Of a stretch of DNA of 64,000 nucleotides, positions 43,624 through 52,329 are shown one piece after another (positions within the stretch are counted from its first letter, which is position 1; each line of letters opens with the position of its first letter). A program made the position numbers and the translations under genes. Source of the stretch: Actinokineospora alba (lineage in GTDB: Bacteria; Actinomycetota; Actinomycetes; Mycobacteriales; Pseudonocardiaceae); the NCBI RefSeq assembly GCF_004362515.1, contig NZ_SNXU01000001.1, forward strand, positions 6,262,001-6,326,000, read 5' to 3'. A model generated the notes under the pieces. The model ran no database searches and was not told the origin of the DNA. It saw only the letters and a program-made list of their open reading frames with translations.

Positions 43624-44510
43624 AGGAGTCCCGCCGTTCGCTTGGCTTCGTAGGCGATCTTGTAGAGGCGCAGCCGGGCGGGCGCCCGGTTACCGGCCAG
43701 GCCGATCAGCTTTCCCAGGCGGCGAAAGCGTTTCTCGTCGCCGGTGGTCCACTTCAGACCGGTGATCTCACGCATCCTCGGTGGCAGCAGACCCGCCGTG
43801 GCGAGGCGCAGGACCTCACGGTTGAGGGGCTTGGCCAGTGTCCAGGCGACGCCGGGGACGAACCACACCGGCGGCTTGGGGACATCCCGCAGCCGCAGCG
43901 AGGCCAGTACGTCGCGCACCGAGTCGTTGTCTTCCAAGCGGTTCTCGACCACCTCGGCGAAGTAGTCGTGGAAGGCGCAGAGGGTGTCGGGCATGTGGCG
44001 GTCACGCAGGCCGAGGATTCGGCCCAGTTGCCGCCACTCCGCGTACATGCGGTCCTGGTCCGCCTCACTGATCTGTTCGCCGAGCATGTCCTTGTACCGC
44101 AGCATTGTCTCGAAGAGCGTGGCGTGCACCCACCAGTACGCCTCGGGGTTCAACGCGTGGTACCGCTCGCCGTGCCGGTCGACACCCTTGATCGTCTTGT
44201 GCAACTCGCGCAGGCGGGCGGCTTCGTCGAGGGCCCGGTCGCCGGCGAAGATGAGGGAGAACAACGACTGCAGCGTGTCGTCGAGCCGTTTCCACGGCTC
44301 CTCGCGGAAGTTCGAGTGCTCCTTCACCCCCGCCCCGACGACCGGGTGGGCGACCTGCAACAGCAACGCCGCCCCGCCGGCGAGAATGGCGCGCCGGTCC
44401 CCACCGACGCGCCATGCCACCGAGTCCGGCCCGAGCGGGCGCGGCGGTGTCTCCGGGTCCGTCACCCAGTCATCCTGTGAAGTGTCGCGGGACCGATCCA
44501 TCGGGTTCAT
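43620..44510 (-). CDS. MpaB-family (DUF2236) oxygenase-like protein
   Basis: A 296-aa protein of the MpaB/latex-clearing-like DUF2236 family, possible haem b-dependent oxygenases. Family segments: SVAWRVGGDRRAILAGGAALLLQVAHPVVGAGV, the NPEAYWWVHATLFE core and a helical C-terminus. ATG 44510 has GGAGG five bases upstream; upstream in-frame ATG codons lie in or beyond the operator and are unlikely. Substrate unknown. First gene of an operon with tetR. Confidence 0.85.
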   Translation of the reverse strand: MNPMDRSRDTSQDDWVTDPETPPRPLGPDSVAWRVGGDRRAILAGGAALLLQVAHPVVGAGVKEHSNFREEPWKRLDDTLQSLFSLIFAGDRALDEAARLRELHKTIKGVDRHGERYHALNPEAYWWVHATLFETMLRYKDMLGEQISEADQDRMYAEWRQLGRILGLRDRHMPDTLCAFHDYFAEVVENRLEDNDSVRDVLASLRLRDVPKPPVWFVPGVAWTLAKPLNREVLRLATAGLLPPRMREITGLKWTTGDEKRFRRLGKLIGLAGNRAPARLRLYKIAYEAKRTAGLL

Positions 44511-44521
44511 CCGCACCTCCA

Positions 44522-44548
44522 TGAGAGAGTGACACCCAAACTCTCTCA
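44522..44548. promoter_or_regulatory. TetR operator candidate of the mpaB-tetR operon
   Basis: Perfect 9-base arms TGAGAGAGT and ACTCTCTCA separated by nine bases, 12 bases before the ATG at 44510. Bound protein would block the ribosome site region and promoter. Confidence 0.6.
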
Positions 44549-44572
44549 CGCTGTCTGCCGGGCGACCACTCG

Positions 44573-45406
44573 TCAGGCGACGCCGTCGATGACCGGGATC
44601 AGCTGCTCCTCCTCGTAGTCGAGGTGGCGTTCGAGCTCCCCGGTGAGCCGCTCGACCTCGGCGAGCACGACCTGGGTGTCCGCCCCCTCCGTGGAGATGA
44701 CCTGCTGGAGGTCGGCGAGGAGCGCGGCGATCTTCACGTGTTCGGCCCGCAGCCGGTCCAGGGTCTCGACGAGTTCGGGGTGGCCCGCCTCCAGTGCCGA
44801 GAACATCCCCTGGTCCTCATGGCTGTGGTGGATGCTCAGCCCGTGGCACATCGTCAGACAGTTGACCCGCAGCTGCGCGCCCAGCCGCGGGCCGGACTTG
44901 GCGATCTCGGCGCGGATCAGCGCGAGTTCCCGGCGGAACCCGCCGTGGACGCGCTTGAGGGCCTCGCCGAACGTAGCGCCGTTGGGCGGCCCGCCGGAGA
45001 CCTGCTCCAACGCCACCACGGGAATGACTCGGTCCGTCTTGGCTTGGTAGTCGGCCCACTCGGGGTCGTCCTCGGCGGCGCGGGCGTAGGCGTCGTCGCG
45101 TTCGGCGCCGGTCAGGACGGTCGCACGGGCCTCGTAGGTGAAGACACCGTCCTCGACCTGGACCAGCGGGTCGGCCACCAGGTTGGTGTACCAGTGCGGG
45201 TGCTTCGAAGAACCACTGGCGGAGGCGATGACGAGCACGCGGTCACCGCCGTCGGGCAAGTAGCTGACCGGCGTCGTGTGCCGGGCGCCGGTGCGGGCGC
45301 CGGTGGTGGTGAGCAGGAGCAGGCGGGAGCCTTCGAACTCGCCGCCGACCTGGCCTGAGTTGGCGCGGAACTCGTCGATGACTCGCTGGTTGAACGGGTT
45401 GGGCAT
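44573..45406 (-). CDS. Fusion: F420-type (DDN) nitroreductase domain + hemerythrin domain
   Basis: A 277-aa two-domain protein. Residues 1-137 are a deazaflavin (F420)-dependent nitroreductase-like split barrel: SRLLLLTTTGARTGARHTTPVSYLPDG and HPHWYTNLVADP. Residues 148-275 are a hemerythrin HHE four-helix domain with metal-ligand candidates His154, His193/194/196, Glu197, His223, His261 and Glu265 (HLDYEEE). The fusion joins an F420 cofactor site with a di-iron site, suggesting oxygen or NO chemistry. ATG 45406 fits the DDN N-terminus (MPNPFNQRVIDEFR). Confidence 0.9.
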   Translation of the reverse strand: MPNPFNQRVIDEFRANSGQVGGEFEGSRLLLLTTTGARTGARHTTPVSYLPDGGDRVLVIASASGSSKHPHWYTNLVADPLVQVEDGVFTYEARATVLTGAERDDAYARAAEDDPEWADYQAKTDRVIPVVALEQVSGGPPNGATFGEALKRVHGGFRRELALIRAEIAKSGPRLGAQLRVNCLTMCHGLSIHHSHEDQGMFSALEAGHPELVETLDRLRAEHVKIAALLADLQQVISTEGADTQVVLAEVERLTGELERHLDYEEEQLIPVIDGVA

Positions 45407-45412
45407 AGGTGT

Positions 45413-45520
45413 GTTGTCTCCATGGCTGTTGGATTTGGGGCGCGCGGAAGCGCGGTCACTCAGCATCAGGTGTCGCGCGGAAACGCGCGGAGACAACAAC
45501 TGGCGGGCCTCTGGCCCGCC
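45413..45520 (-). promoter_or_regulatory. Structured leader of the DDN-hemerythrin gene
   Basis: GTTGTCTCC (45413-45421) pairs perfectly with GGAGACAAC (45489-45497), enclosing GCGCGG-type mini-stems. On the transcript the 3' arm carries the only GGAG ribosome site before ATG 45406, so folding would hide it. Just upstream GGCGGGCC-TCT-GGCCCGCC (45502-45520) is a perfect hairpin. Looks like an RNA switch or thermo/protein-controlled leader. Confidence 0.45.
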
Positions 45521-45636
45521 CGGCGGTCAAGCGTTCGCCGGACCGCTTACTCGCTCGTGGCCCATGGCCGACCCGGCAGTCACGGCGACGATCTTACTGA
45601 CGAATCGGACCCAGGCAAACCAATAACGGGAAATTC

Positions 45637-45648
45637 TGGTCTAGACCA
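45637..45648. promoter_or_regulatory. DasR-type operator (dre) upstream of the ROK/ABC operon
   Basis: TGGTCTAGACCA is the perfect core of the DasR/GntR GlcNAc-responsive element known from Streptomyces. It lies upstream of the -35 hexamer (45664) and is followed at 45653-45663 by GGGTCAGACCC, a second imperfect copy. Another core is at the GH20 promoter. Confidence 0.7.
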
Positions 45649-45663
45649 AGAGGGTCAGACCCC

Positions 45664-45724
45664 TTGACGACACCCGGCCCGCGGTTCTAGGTTTCGCCAT
45701 TAGTTAGACAGTCTGCCTAACTAA
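45664..45724 (+). promoter_or_regulatory. Promoter and ROK operator of the sugar operon
   Basis: TTGACG (45664-45669), 18-base spacer, TAGGTT (45688-45693). At the expected start point begins a 25-base palindrome, 45700-45724: TTAGTTAG, A, CAG-T-CTG, C, CTAACTAA, symmetric except one base pair. This is the pattern of ROK repressor (NagC/XylR-like) operators and is 35 bases before the ROK gene. Confidence 0.65.
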
Positions 45725-45758
45725 TTGTTCGCTTACCGCCGAAGAACCGGGACCTGAC

Positions 45759-46913
45759 GTGGACCAACTGGCCGGCTCGTCACGCCTGCTCCGCGAGATC
45801 AACGAGACCGCGGCGCTCGGGCTCTTGCTGGAGCACGGGCCGCTGACCCGGGGGCATCTGCGGGAGTTGACCGGCCTGGCCAAGCCCACGACGTCGGAGG
45901 TGATGCGCAGGCTGCAGGAGGCGGGGCTGGCCAAGGTCGTCGGGCAGACCACCGGCGGCCCTGGCCGCAACGCCGATGTCTACGCGGTCAACCCGGACGC
46001 GGCCTACGCCGCCGCGGTCACCCTCAGCACGCCGACGAACACCCTGGTCACGGCGGTCTGCGACCTCACCGGCGAGGTCCGGGTGCGCGAGGAAAGCACG
46101 GTCGACTTCGAGCTCACGGACCCGGTCGAGGCCGTGGCGGGCGCGATCCGCGCGGCCTGCAAGCAGGCCCGGATCCCGCTGCGCAAGCTCGACCACGTCC
46201 AGCTCGGCGTGCCCGGCTCGTACGACGAGCGCGCGGACGTGATCCGCTACGTCGACGTGCCGGGGTGGTCGCGCCCGGGGCTCATCGGCGAGATCCGGGC
46301 ACGGCTGCGGACCGAGGTCAGCGTCGACAACGACGTCAACCTCGCCGCGGTCGCCGAACGCAGCCGGGGCATCGCCGCCGGGTCCGACGGGTTCGCCCTG
46401 CTGTGGCTCGGCGACGGGCTCGGCCTGGCCATCGACCTGGGCGGCAAGCTGCTGCGCGGCGCCCGGGGCGGGGCGGGCGAGATCGGGTACATCCCGGTCG
46501 GGATGCCGGGCCAGCTCCAAGGCGTGCAGGACTTCCAGGACCTGGTCGGGGGTCCGGCGATCCGTGAACTGGCGCTGCGCCACGGAATCACCGCCGACAC
46601 CGGCCACGACGCCGTGGCCGCCGCGTGCGCCCGCCCCGACGACTCCCCCTTCCTCGACGAACTGGCGATCCGGGTCGCGGTCGGGCTCGCCGCGGTCGTC
46701 GCGGTGCTCGACCCGCCGCTGGTCGTGCTCAGCGGCGAGGTCGGGCAGGCGGGCGGTGTCGCTCTGCAGGACGCCGTGAGCACCGCCCTGCGCGCCGTCT
46801 CCGTGCTCGACACCACCGTGGCCGCCACCAGCCTCACCGACGACGTCGTCCTGTTGGGCGCGCTCGACGCCACTCTCTCCGCGGTCCGCGCCGCGCTTCT
46901 CGGCCGAAGGTAG
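45759..46913 (+). CDS. ROK-family transcriptional regulator
   Basis: A 384-aa ROK repressor: N-terminal MarR-like HTH (HLRELTGLAKPTTSEVMRRLQEAGL) and a C-terminal sugar-kinase-like ROK domain with VDNDVNLAAVAE and LGDGLGLAIDLGG. The zinc-binding cysteine cluster of ROK kinases is absent, favouring a pure ligand-sensing repressor. It starts at GTG 45759 and is 27 bases from the ABC binding-protein gene. A 25-base palindrome at its own promoter is the probable operator. Confidence 0.92.
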   Translation: MDQLAGSSRLLREINETAALGLLLEHGPLTRGHLRELTGLAKPTTSEVMRRLQEAGLAKVVGQTTGGPGRNADVYAVNPDAAYAAAVTLSTPTNTLVTAVCDLTGEVRVREESTVDFELTDPVEAVAGAIRAACKQARIPLRKLDHVQLGVPGSYDERADVIRYVDVPGWSRPGLIGEIRARLRTEVSVDNDVNLAAVAERSRGIAAGSDGFALLWLGDGLGLAIDLGGKLLRGARGGAGEIGYIPVGMPGQLQGVQDFQDLVGGPAIRELALRHGITADTGHDAVAAACARPDDSPFLDELAIRVAVGLAAVVAVLDPPLVVLSGEVGQAGGVALQDAVSTALRAVSVLDTTVAATSLTDDVVLLGALDATLSAVRAALLGRR

Positions 46914-46939
46914 ACCCCCACCCCATCTCGGGAGATCGC

Positions 46940-48256
46940 ATGAAAACCCGCTCCCTGTTAGCCGCCGCCACCGCGTTGCTGATCACGACCGCCTGCACAC
47001 CGGGAGGGTCCACGGACACCGCTGTGGCCCCGGCGGGGCAGGACGTCTCGGGCACCGTGGAGTTCTGGCACTTCTTCACCGGCCGCGAGGCCAAGTCGAT
47101 CGAGGACGCCGTCGCCGCGTTCAAGGCCACGCACCCCAAGATCGAGGTGAAGATCACCGCGGGCCAGGACGACACCAAGATGCTGCAGGCGATCTCGGCG
47201 GGCAAGGGCCCCGACGTCGGGCTGTCCTACTCCACCGACATCGTCGGCAAGTTCTGCGCCAGCGCGGCCTGGCGCGACCTGAAACCCTACGTCGAGCGGG
47301 ACAAGGTGGACCTGGGCCAGTTCCCGGACACGGTCCGCAGCTACACCGAATACCGCGGGAAGCGGTGCGCCATGCCGTTCCTCGCCGACGTGTATGGCTT
47401 GTACTTCAACAAGAAGCTCCTCGCCGACGCGGGCTACACCACTCCCCCGAAGACGATGGCCGAGCTGGCCGACATGGCGAAGAAGCTGACCAAGCGGGCG
47501 CCGGACGGCACCATCGAGGTCGCCGGTTTCGTTCCCCTGCTGAACTTCTACGAGAACGTCCCGTCGCACATGGCGCCGGTGTGGAACGCGCAGTGGCTCA
47601 CCGCCGAGGAGAAGTCGGCCATCGGCGGCGACGCCCAGTGGCAGGAAATGCTGAAGTGGCACAAGGACTTGGTCGACTGGTTCGGCCACGACAACCTGAC
47701 GAAGTTCACCTCGGGCCTGGGTGACGAGTGGAGCGCGGACAACGCGTTCCAGCAGGGCAAGGTCGCGATCGCCGTCGACGGCGAGTACCGGGTGGCGTTC
47801 CTGCGGGAGCAGGCCCCCAACGTCGAGTTCGGCACCGCTCCGCTGCCGGTTCCCGATGGGCAGCAGGAACGTTATGGCGCGGGCTACGTGACCGGCAACA
47901 TCGCGGGCATCTCGGCCAACGCCAAGAACCCGGAAGCCGCCTGGGAACTCGTCCGGTACCTCACCACGAACACGGACTCGATCGTCTCGCTGTCGAACGC
48001 GATCAAGAACGTGCCCAGCACCCGCGACGCCCTCAAATCGGACAAGCTTGAGGCGGACCCGCACTTCAAGACGTTCCTGGACATCTTCGCCCACCCCAAG
48101 ACGGCGACCACGCCGCCGAACGCGTCCGGGCCGAAGTACGTGGAACTGACCCAGGAGTTCGTCAACGCCTACCTCGGCGGCAGCCATCCCGACCTCAAGC
48201 AGGGTCTCGCCGACCTGGACACGCGGATCAACCAGGCGTTGGAACTCGGGCGCTGA
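46940..48256 (+). CDS. ABC sugar transporter substrate-binding lipoprotein
   Basis: A 438-aa family 1 extracellular solute-binding protein. The signal ends in lipobox-like ITTAC, so it is lipid-anchored. Landmarks: VEFWHFFTGREAKSIEDAVAAF and PFLADVYGLYFNKKLLADAG. It captures an oligosaccharide and feeds it to the two following permeases. ATG 46940 follows GGGAG. No ATPase gene is present; in actinobacteria a shared MsiK-type ATPase normally energises such importers. Confidence 0.93.
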   Translation: MKTRSLLAAATALLITTACTPGGSTDTAVAPAGQDVSGTVEFWHFFTGREAKSIEDAVAAFKATHPKIEVKITAGQDDTKMLQAISAGKGPDVGLSYSTDIVGKFCASAAWRDLKPYVERDKVDLGQFPDTVRSYTEYRGKRCAMPFLADVYGLYFNKKLLADAGYTTPPKTMAELADMAKKLTKRAPDGTIEVAGFVPLLNFYENVPSHMAPVWNAQWLTAEEKSAIGGDAQWQEMLKWHKDLVDWFGHDNLTKFTSGLGDEWSADNAFQQGKVAIAVDGEYRVAFLREQAPNVEFGTAPLPVPDGQQERYGAGYVTGNIAGISANAKNPEAAWELVRYLTTNTDSIVSLSNAIKNVPSTRDALKSDKLEADPHFKTFLDIFAHPKTATTPPNASGPKYVELTQEFVNAYLGGSHPDLKQGLADLDTRINQALELGR

Positions 48257-49260
48257 TGGCGGCGACCATCACGGGAGTCACGCGGCCCGCGGTTCCCAGC
48301 CGGGGGGTGCCCCACCGTCGTCGAGCTGACCGGCGGCGGTGGCGGCACCGGCTGACCGTGCTCAGCTTCCTGGCGCCCGCGCTCATCGGGATCTCGGTCT
48401 TCCTCATCTATCCGCTGCTGTCGGCCATCTACTTCTCGTTCACCCGGTTCGACCTGCTCACCGCCCCGGTATGGGTGGGGCTGCGCAACTACGAGCACCT
48501 GTTCGGCAGCGACCAGACGGCGTGGAAAGCGGCGGCGAACACGCTGTGGCTGGTGGTCTTCCTGGTGCCGGCGCGGATGCTGGCGGCGCTGGGGACGGCG
48601 ATGCTGCTGACCACGGTCAAGCGCGGCGGGTCGGTGTTCCGGATCATCTTCTACCTGCCCGCCCTCGCTCCCCCGGTGGCCGCGACGATCGCGTTCGTCT
48701 TCCTGTTCAACCCGGCCACCGGGCCGGTGAACGAGCTGCTGGCGGTGTTCGGTGTGGACGGTCCACTGTGGTTCGACTCGCCGGAGTGGGCCAAGCCGTC
48801 TTTGGTGCTGCTGGGCACCTGGGCGGTCGGCGACCTGATGGTGATCTTCCTGGCCGGGCTGCTCGACGTGCCGAAACCGCTGTACGAGGCGGCGTCGATC
48901 GACGGGGCGAGCAGCTGGCAGAAGTTCCGGTTCATCACCCTGCCGTCGATCTCCCCGGTGCTGATGTTCGCGGGCATCACCGGCGTGATCCAGACCCTGC
49001 AGTTCTTCACCCAGGCCGCGGTCGCGGCGAGCGTGGCCAGCGGCCAGGCCACCACGGGCGGCGGCATCTCGTCGACGTTCGGCTACCCCGACCAGGCGCT
49101 GCTGACCTACCCGATGCACCTCTACGTCTCGGGCTTTCGCTTCTACGACATGGGTTACGCGAACGCGCTCGCCGTGATGCTGTTCCTGGTCGCCTTCGCG
49201 GTGACCCTGGTGCTGCTGCGCCGGTTCCGCGTGTTCGTTACCGGAGGTGAGCGCGGATGA
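48256..49260 (+). CDS. ABC sugar transporter permease (MalF-like)
   Basis: A 334-aa inner-membrane permease, six to seven helices, with the EAA loop EAASIDGASSWQKFRFITLPSISP contacting the ATPase. Overlaps the binding-protein stop by one base and the next permease by ATGA. The N-terminus is arginine-rich and cytoplasmic. Confidence 0.94.
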   Translation: MAATITGVTRPAVPSRGVPHRRRADRRRWRHRLTVLSFLAPALIGISVFLIYPLLSAIYFSFTRFDLLTAPVWVGLRNYEHLFGSDQTAWKAAANTLWLVVFLVPARMLAALGTAMLLTTVKRGGSVFRIIFYLPALAPPVAATIAFVFLFNPATGPVNELLAVFGVDGPLWFDSPEWAKPSLVLLGTWAVGDLMVIFLAGLLDVPKPLYEAASIDGASSWQKFRFITLPSISPVLMFAGITGVIQTLQFFTQAAVAASVASGQATTGGGISSTFGYPDQALLTYPMHLYVSGFRFYDMGYANALAVMLFLVAFAVTLVLLRRFRVFVTGGERG

Positions 49261-50081
49261 GGCAGTCCTGGCTGGTGGGCGTGGCCCGGCACAGCATCGC
49301 GATCGCCGTGGCGGTGATGTTCCTGGCGCCGTTCGGTTTCGTGCTGCTGACCGCGTTCATGACCAGCGAGCAGGCGCTGACCAGCGACTGGTGGCCGTCG
49401 TCGTGGCACCCGGAGAACTTCGTCACGATCTTCACCCAGGTCCCGATGCTGCGGTATCTGGGGAACACGCTGATGTACAGCGTGCTGGCGACGCTGTTCA
49501 TGCTGCTGTCGAGCGTGCCCGCCGCCTACGCACTGGCGAAGCTGCGGTGGCGGGGGAGCAACGCGACGTTCGTCGTGGTGATCTGCATGATGATGCTGCC
49601 GCCGCAGGTGGTCACGGTCCCGCTGTACCTGATGTGGGCCGACGTCGGCCTGACCGGCACCCTGTGGCCGCTGATCCTGCCGATGCTGGCAGGCGACGCG
49701 TTCAGCATCTTCCTGCTGCGCCAGTTCCTGCTGACCATCCCGGCCGACTACCTCGACGCGGCCCGCATCGACGGCTGCGGCGAGTGGCAGGTGCTGCTGC
49801 GGGTCGTGCTGCCGATGGCCCGGCCGGGCATCGCGGCCACCGCGATCTTCCAGTTCTTCTTCACCTGGAACGACTACTACGGGCCGCTGCTCTACACCAG
49901 CGAGAGCCAGGAGCACTGGACGCTCTCGCTGGCGCTGTCGCAGTTCAAACATCTGCACCACGTCGAATGGAACCTCGTCATGGCGGCCACGATCCTGGTG
50001 ATGGCACCGGTGATCATCGTTTTCTTCTTCGCCCAGAAGGCATTCGTGCAGGGCGTCACACTCACGGGGGTGAAGGGATGA
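49257..50081 (+). CDS. ABC sugar transporter permease (MalG-like)
   Basis: A 274-aa permease with six helices and the EAA-type loop DAARIDGCGEWQVLLRVVLPMARPG. ATGA overlaps at both ends (with the other permease and the GH4 gene). Completes the MalFG-type membrane heterodimer. Confidence 0.94.
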   Translation: MRQSWLVGVARHSIAIAVAVMFLAPFGFVLLTAFMTSEQALTSDWWPSSWHPENFVTIFTQVPMLRYLGNTLMYSVLATLFMLLSSVPAAYALAKLRWRGSNATFVVVICMMMLPPQVVTVPLYLMWADVGLTGTLWPLILPMLAGDAFSIFLLRQFLLTIPADYLDAARIDGCGEWQVLLRVVLPMARPGIAATAIFQFFFTWNDYYGPLLYTSESQEHWTLSLALSQFKHLHHVEWNLVMAATILVMAPVIIVFFFAQKAFVQGVTLTGVKG

Positions 50082-51328
50082 AGGTGGCGGTCGTCGGCGG
50101 CGGGTCGACGTACACGCCCGAGCTGGTCGACGGGTTCGCCCGCTCCGGCCCGTTCGACGAACTGGTGCTGATCGACCCGGCGGCCGACCGGCTCGCCGTG
50201 ATCGGCCCGTTCGCCCGGCGCATCCTGGCCCGGCACGGCCATCCCGGTCGTCTCACGTGGACCGACGATCTCGACGCCGGGCTCGCCGACGCGGACATGG
50301 TGATCATCCAGCTGCGGGTGGGCGGGCAGGCGGCGCGGATCAGCGACGAGACGTTCCCGCTGGACTGCGGCTGCGTCGGCCAGGAGACCACGGGGGCCGG
50401 TGGGCTGGCGAAGGCGCTGCGGACGGTGCCGGTGGTGCTCGACATCGCGCGCCGCGCCCGCGAACTGGCGGCCCCCGGCGCGTGGGTCGTGGCGTTCACC
50501 AACCCGGTCGGCATCGTCACCCGGGCGCTGCTCGACGACGGGCACCGCGCTGTCGGGCTGTGCAACGTCGCGATCGGCTTGCAGCGCCATGTCGCGGGGC
50601 TCCTGGACGTGCCGCCCGCCGAGGTCGTGCTCGACCATGTCGGCCTCAACCACCTGAGCTGGGAGCGCGCCGTCACCGTCGGCGGGACCGACCGGCTGCC
50701 GGACCTGCTCGCCGAGCACGTGGGCGCGCTGGCCGAGCAGGTCCGGCTTCCGTCACGGGTCCTGGAGCTGACGGGCACGATCCCGTCGTACTACCTGCGC
50801 TACTTCTACTGCCACGACGAGGTTGTCGTCGAACAACGCGCCACTTCGTCGCGGGGGCAGCGGGTCGCCGATATCGAGCGGGAACTGCTGGCCATGTACG
50901 CCGATCCGCTGCTGGACACCAAACCGGCGCTGCTGGGCGAGCGGGGCGGCGCGTACTACTCGGAGGCCGCGGTCGGGCTGATCGCCTCGCTCGCGGGCGA
51001 CGACCAGGCGGTGCACGCGGTCAACGTGCGCAACAACGGGACGCTGCCGAACCTGGCCGACGACGCGGTCGTCGAGGTGTCCTGTCGGGTGGGGGCGCAG
51101 GGCGCGACGCCGCTGCCGACCGCGCCGCTCGGCCCGGACATCTCGGGTCTGGTCAGCCACGTGTCGGGCTATGAGGAACTCGCCGTTCAGGCCGCGGTCC
51201 ACGGCGGACGGGACCGGGTGTTCCGGGCGCTGCTGGCGCATCCGCTGGTGGGTCAAGTCGACCTCGCGGAGAAGCTGACCGACCGTTTGCTGGCCGAGAA
51301 CGCCGCGCACCTGGCCTGGGCCAGATGA
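50078..51328 (+). CDS. GH4 glycosidase (6-phospho-beta-glucosidase type)
   Basis: A 416-aa GH4 enzyme. GH4 uses NAD+ and Mn2+ in a redox-elimination mechanism. NAD site VVGGGSTYTPELVDGF at the N-terminus, the CNVAIG metal-cysteine segment, VGLNHLSW with the metal-ligand histidine, and ATSSRGQRVADIERELLAMY. The sequence is closest to phospho-beta-glucosidases, yet the genome route here is ABC import rather than a PTS, so the phosphate must be added by a kinase, plausibly the next gene. Overlaps both neighbours by ATGA. Confidence 0.9.
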   Translation: MKVAVVGGGSTYTPELVDGFARSGPFDELVLIDPAADRLAVIGPFARRILARHGHPGRLTWTDDLDAGLADADMVIIQLRVGGQAARISDETFPLDCGCVGQETTGAGGLAKALRTVPVVLDIARRARELAAPGAWVVAFTNPVGIVTRALLDDGHRAVGLCNVAIGLQRHVAGLLDVPPAEVVLDHVGLNHLSWERAVTVGGTDRLPDLLAEHVGALAEQVRLPSRVLELTGTIPSYYLRYFYCHDEVVVEQRATSSRGQRVADIERELLAMYADPLLDTKPALLGERGGAYYSEAAVGLIASLAGDDQAVHAVNVRNNGTLPNLADDAVVEVSCRVGAQGATPLPTAPLGPDISGLVSHVSGYEELAVQAAVHGGRDRVFRALLAHPLVGQVDLAEKLTDRLLAENAAHLAWAR

Positions 51329-52311
51329 GCGTGTTCCTGGCCGTCGACGGCGGCAACTCCAAGACCGAGGTGCTGGTGGGTGACACCAGCGGCCACGTCG
51401 TGGGCTTCGCCCGGGGCGGTGGGACCAACCACCAGACCTCGGGCGGACTGTCCGCGGTGATGGGCAAGCTCACCCAGTTGGTGCGCGGGGTCGGAGACGG
51501 GCGACGCCCCGACCTGGCCGTGGTGTGCCTGGCGGGCGCGGACCTGCCGGTCGAGGTCGCCGCCCTCACCGCCGCCGTCGAGACGGCGGACTGGGCCGAC
51601 AAGTCCATTGTGGACAACGACATGGCGGCGCTGCTGCGGGCGGGCACCGAGGCCGCCGACGCCGTGGCCGTGGTGTGCGGGGCGGGAATCAACTGCCTCG
51701 GCCGCGCGGCGGACGGCCGGATGGTCCGGTTTCCCGCGTTGGGACACGTCTCCGGCGACTGGGGCGGTGGCCAGCACCTGGGCGCGCTCGCGCTGTGGCA
51801 CGCCGCCCGGGCCGAGGACGGCCGCGGCCCGGCGACCGCCCTGGTCGCCGCCGTGGCCGGGCATTTCGACCGGACCACGGCCGCCGAGGTGTCCGCCGCC
51901 GTGCACCTCGGCGAGATCTCCCCCCGGCGGCTGGGTGAACTGAGCCCGGTGCTGTTCCGGGTCTCCGCGGCGGGCGACGAAGTGGCGCGCTCGGTGGTGA
52001 CCAGGCAGGCCGACGAGATCGTCGCCCTGGCCACGGCCGCGCTGCGCAGGCTCGATCTGCTCGCGGCGCCGACCACCGTCGTACTCGGCGGCGGGGTGCT
52101 GCGGGCCCTCGATCCGCTGCTGTTCCAGCTGGTCAGCACCGGTCTGCACACCGAGGCACCACGCGCGCAGATCGCGCTGGTCACCGATCCGCCGGTGGTG
52201 GGCGCCGCCCTGCTGGCGATGGACACGCTCGGGGCGGACAAAGCCGCCCAGGAGGCGATGCGCGCGCAAGTGCGGCGCCTGATCGCCGCACCTCAACCGG
52301 GAGAGATCTGA
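51325..52311 (+). CDS. BadF/BcrA-type sugar kinase (N-acetylglucosamine kinase-like)
   Basis: A 328-aa ASKHA kinase of the BadF/BadG family that includes GlcNAc kinases: phosphate-1 motif VDGGNSKTEVLV, adenosine/phosphate-2 segment CGAGINCLGR and GDWGGGQHLG. It phosphorylates a sugar from ATP at the 6-position. Fused by ATGA to GH4: probably phosphorylates the imported sugar before or after GH4 cleavage. Which sugar (GlcNAc, glucose or a disaccharide) is open. Confidence 0.88.
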   Translation: MSVFLAVDGGNSKTEVLVGDTSGHVVGFARGGGTNHQTSGGLSAVMGKLTQLVRGVGDGRRPDLAVVCLAGADLPVEVAALTAAVETADWADKSIVDNDMAALLRAGTEAADAVAVVCGAGINCLGRAADGRMVRFPALGHVSGDWGGGQHLGALALWHAARAEDGRGPATALVAAVAGHFDRTTAAEVSAAVHLGEISPRRLGELSPVLFRVSAAGDEVARSVVTRQADEIVALATAALRRLDLLAAPTTVVLGGGVLRALDPLLFQLVSTGLHTEAPRAQIALVTDPPVVGAALLAMDTLGADKAAQEAMRAQVRRLIAAPQPGEI

Positions 52312-52329
52312 CTAGAGAGAGGAATCAAC

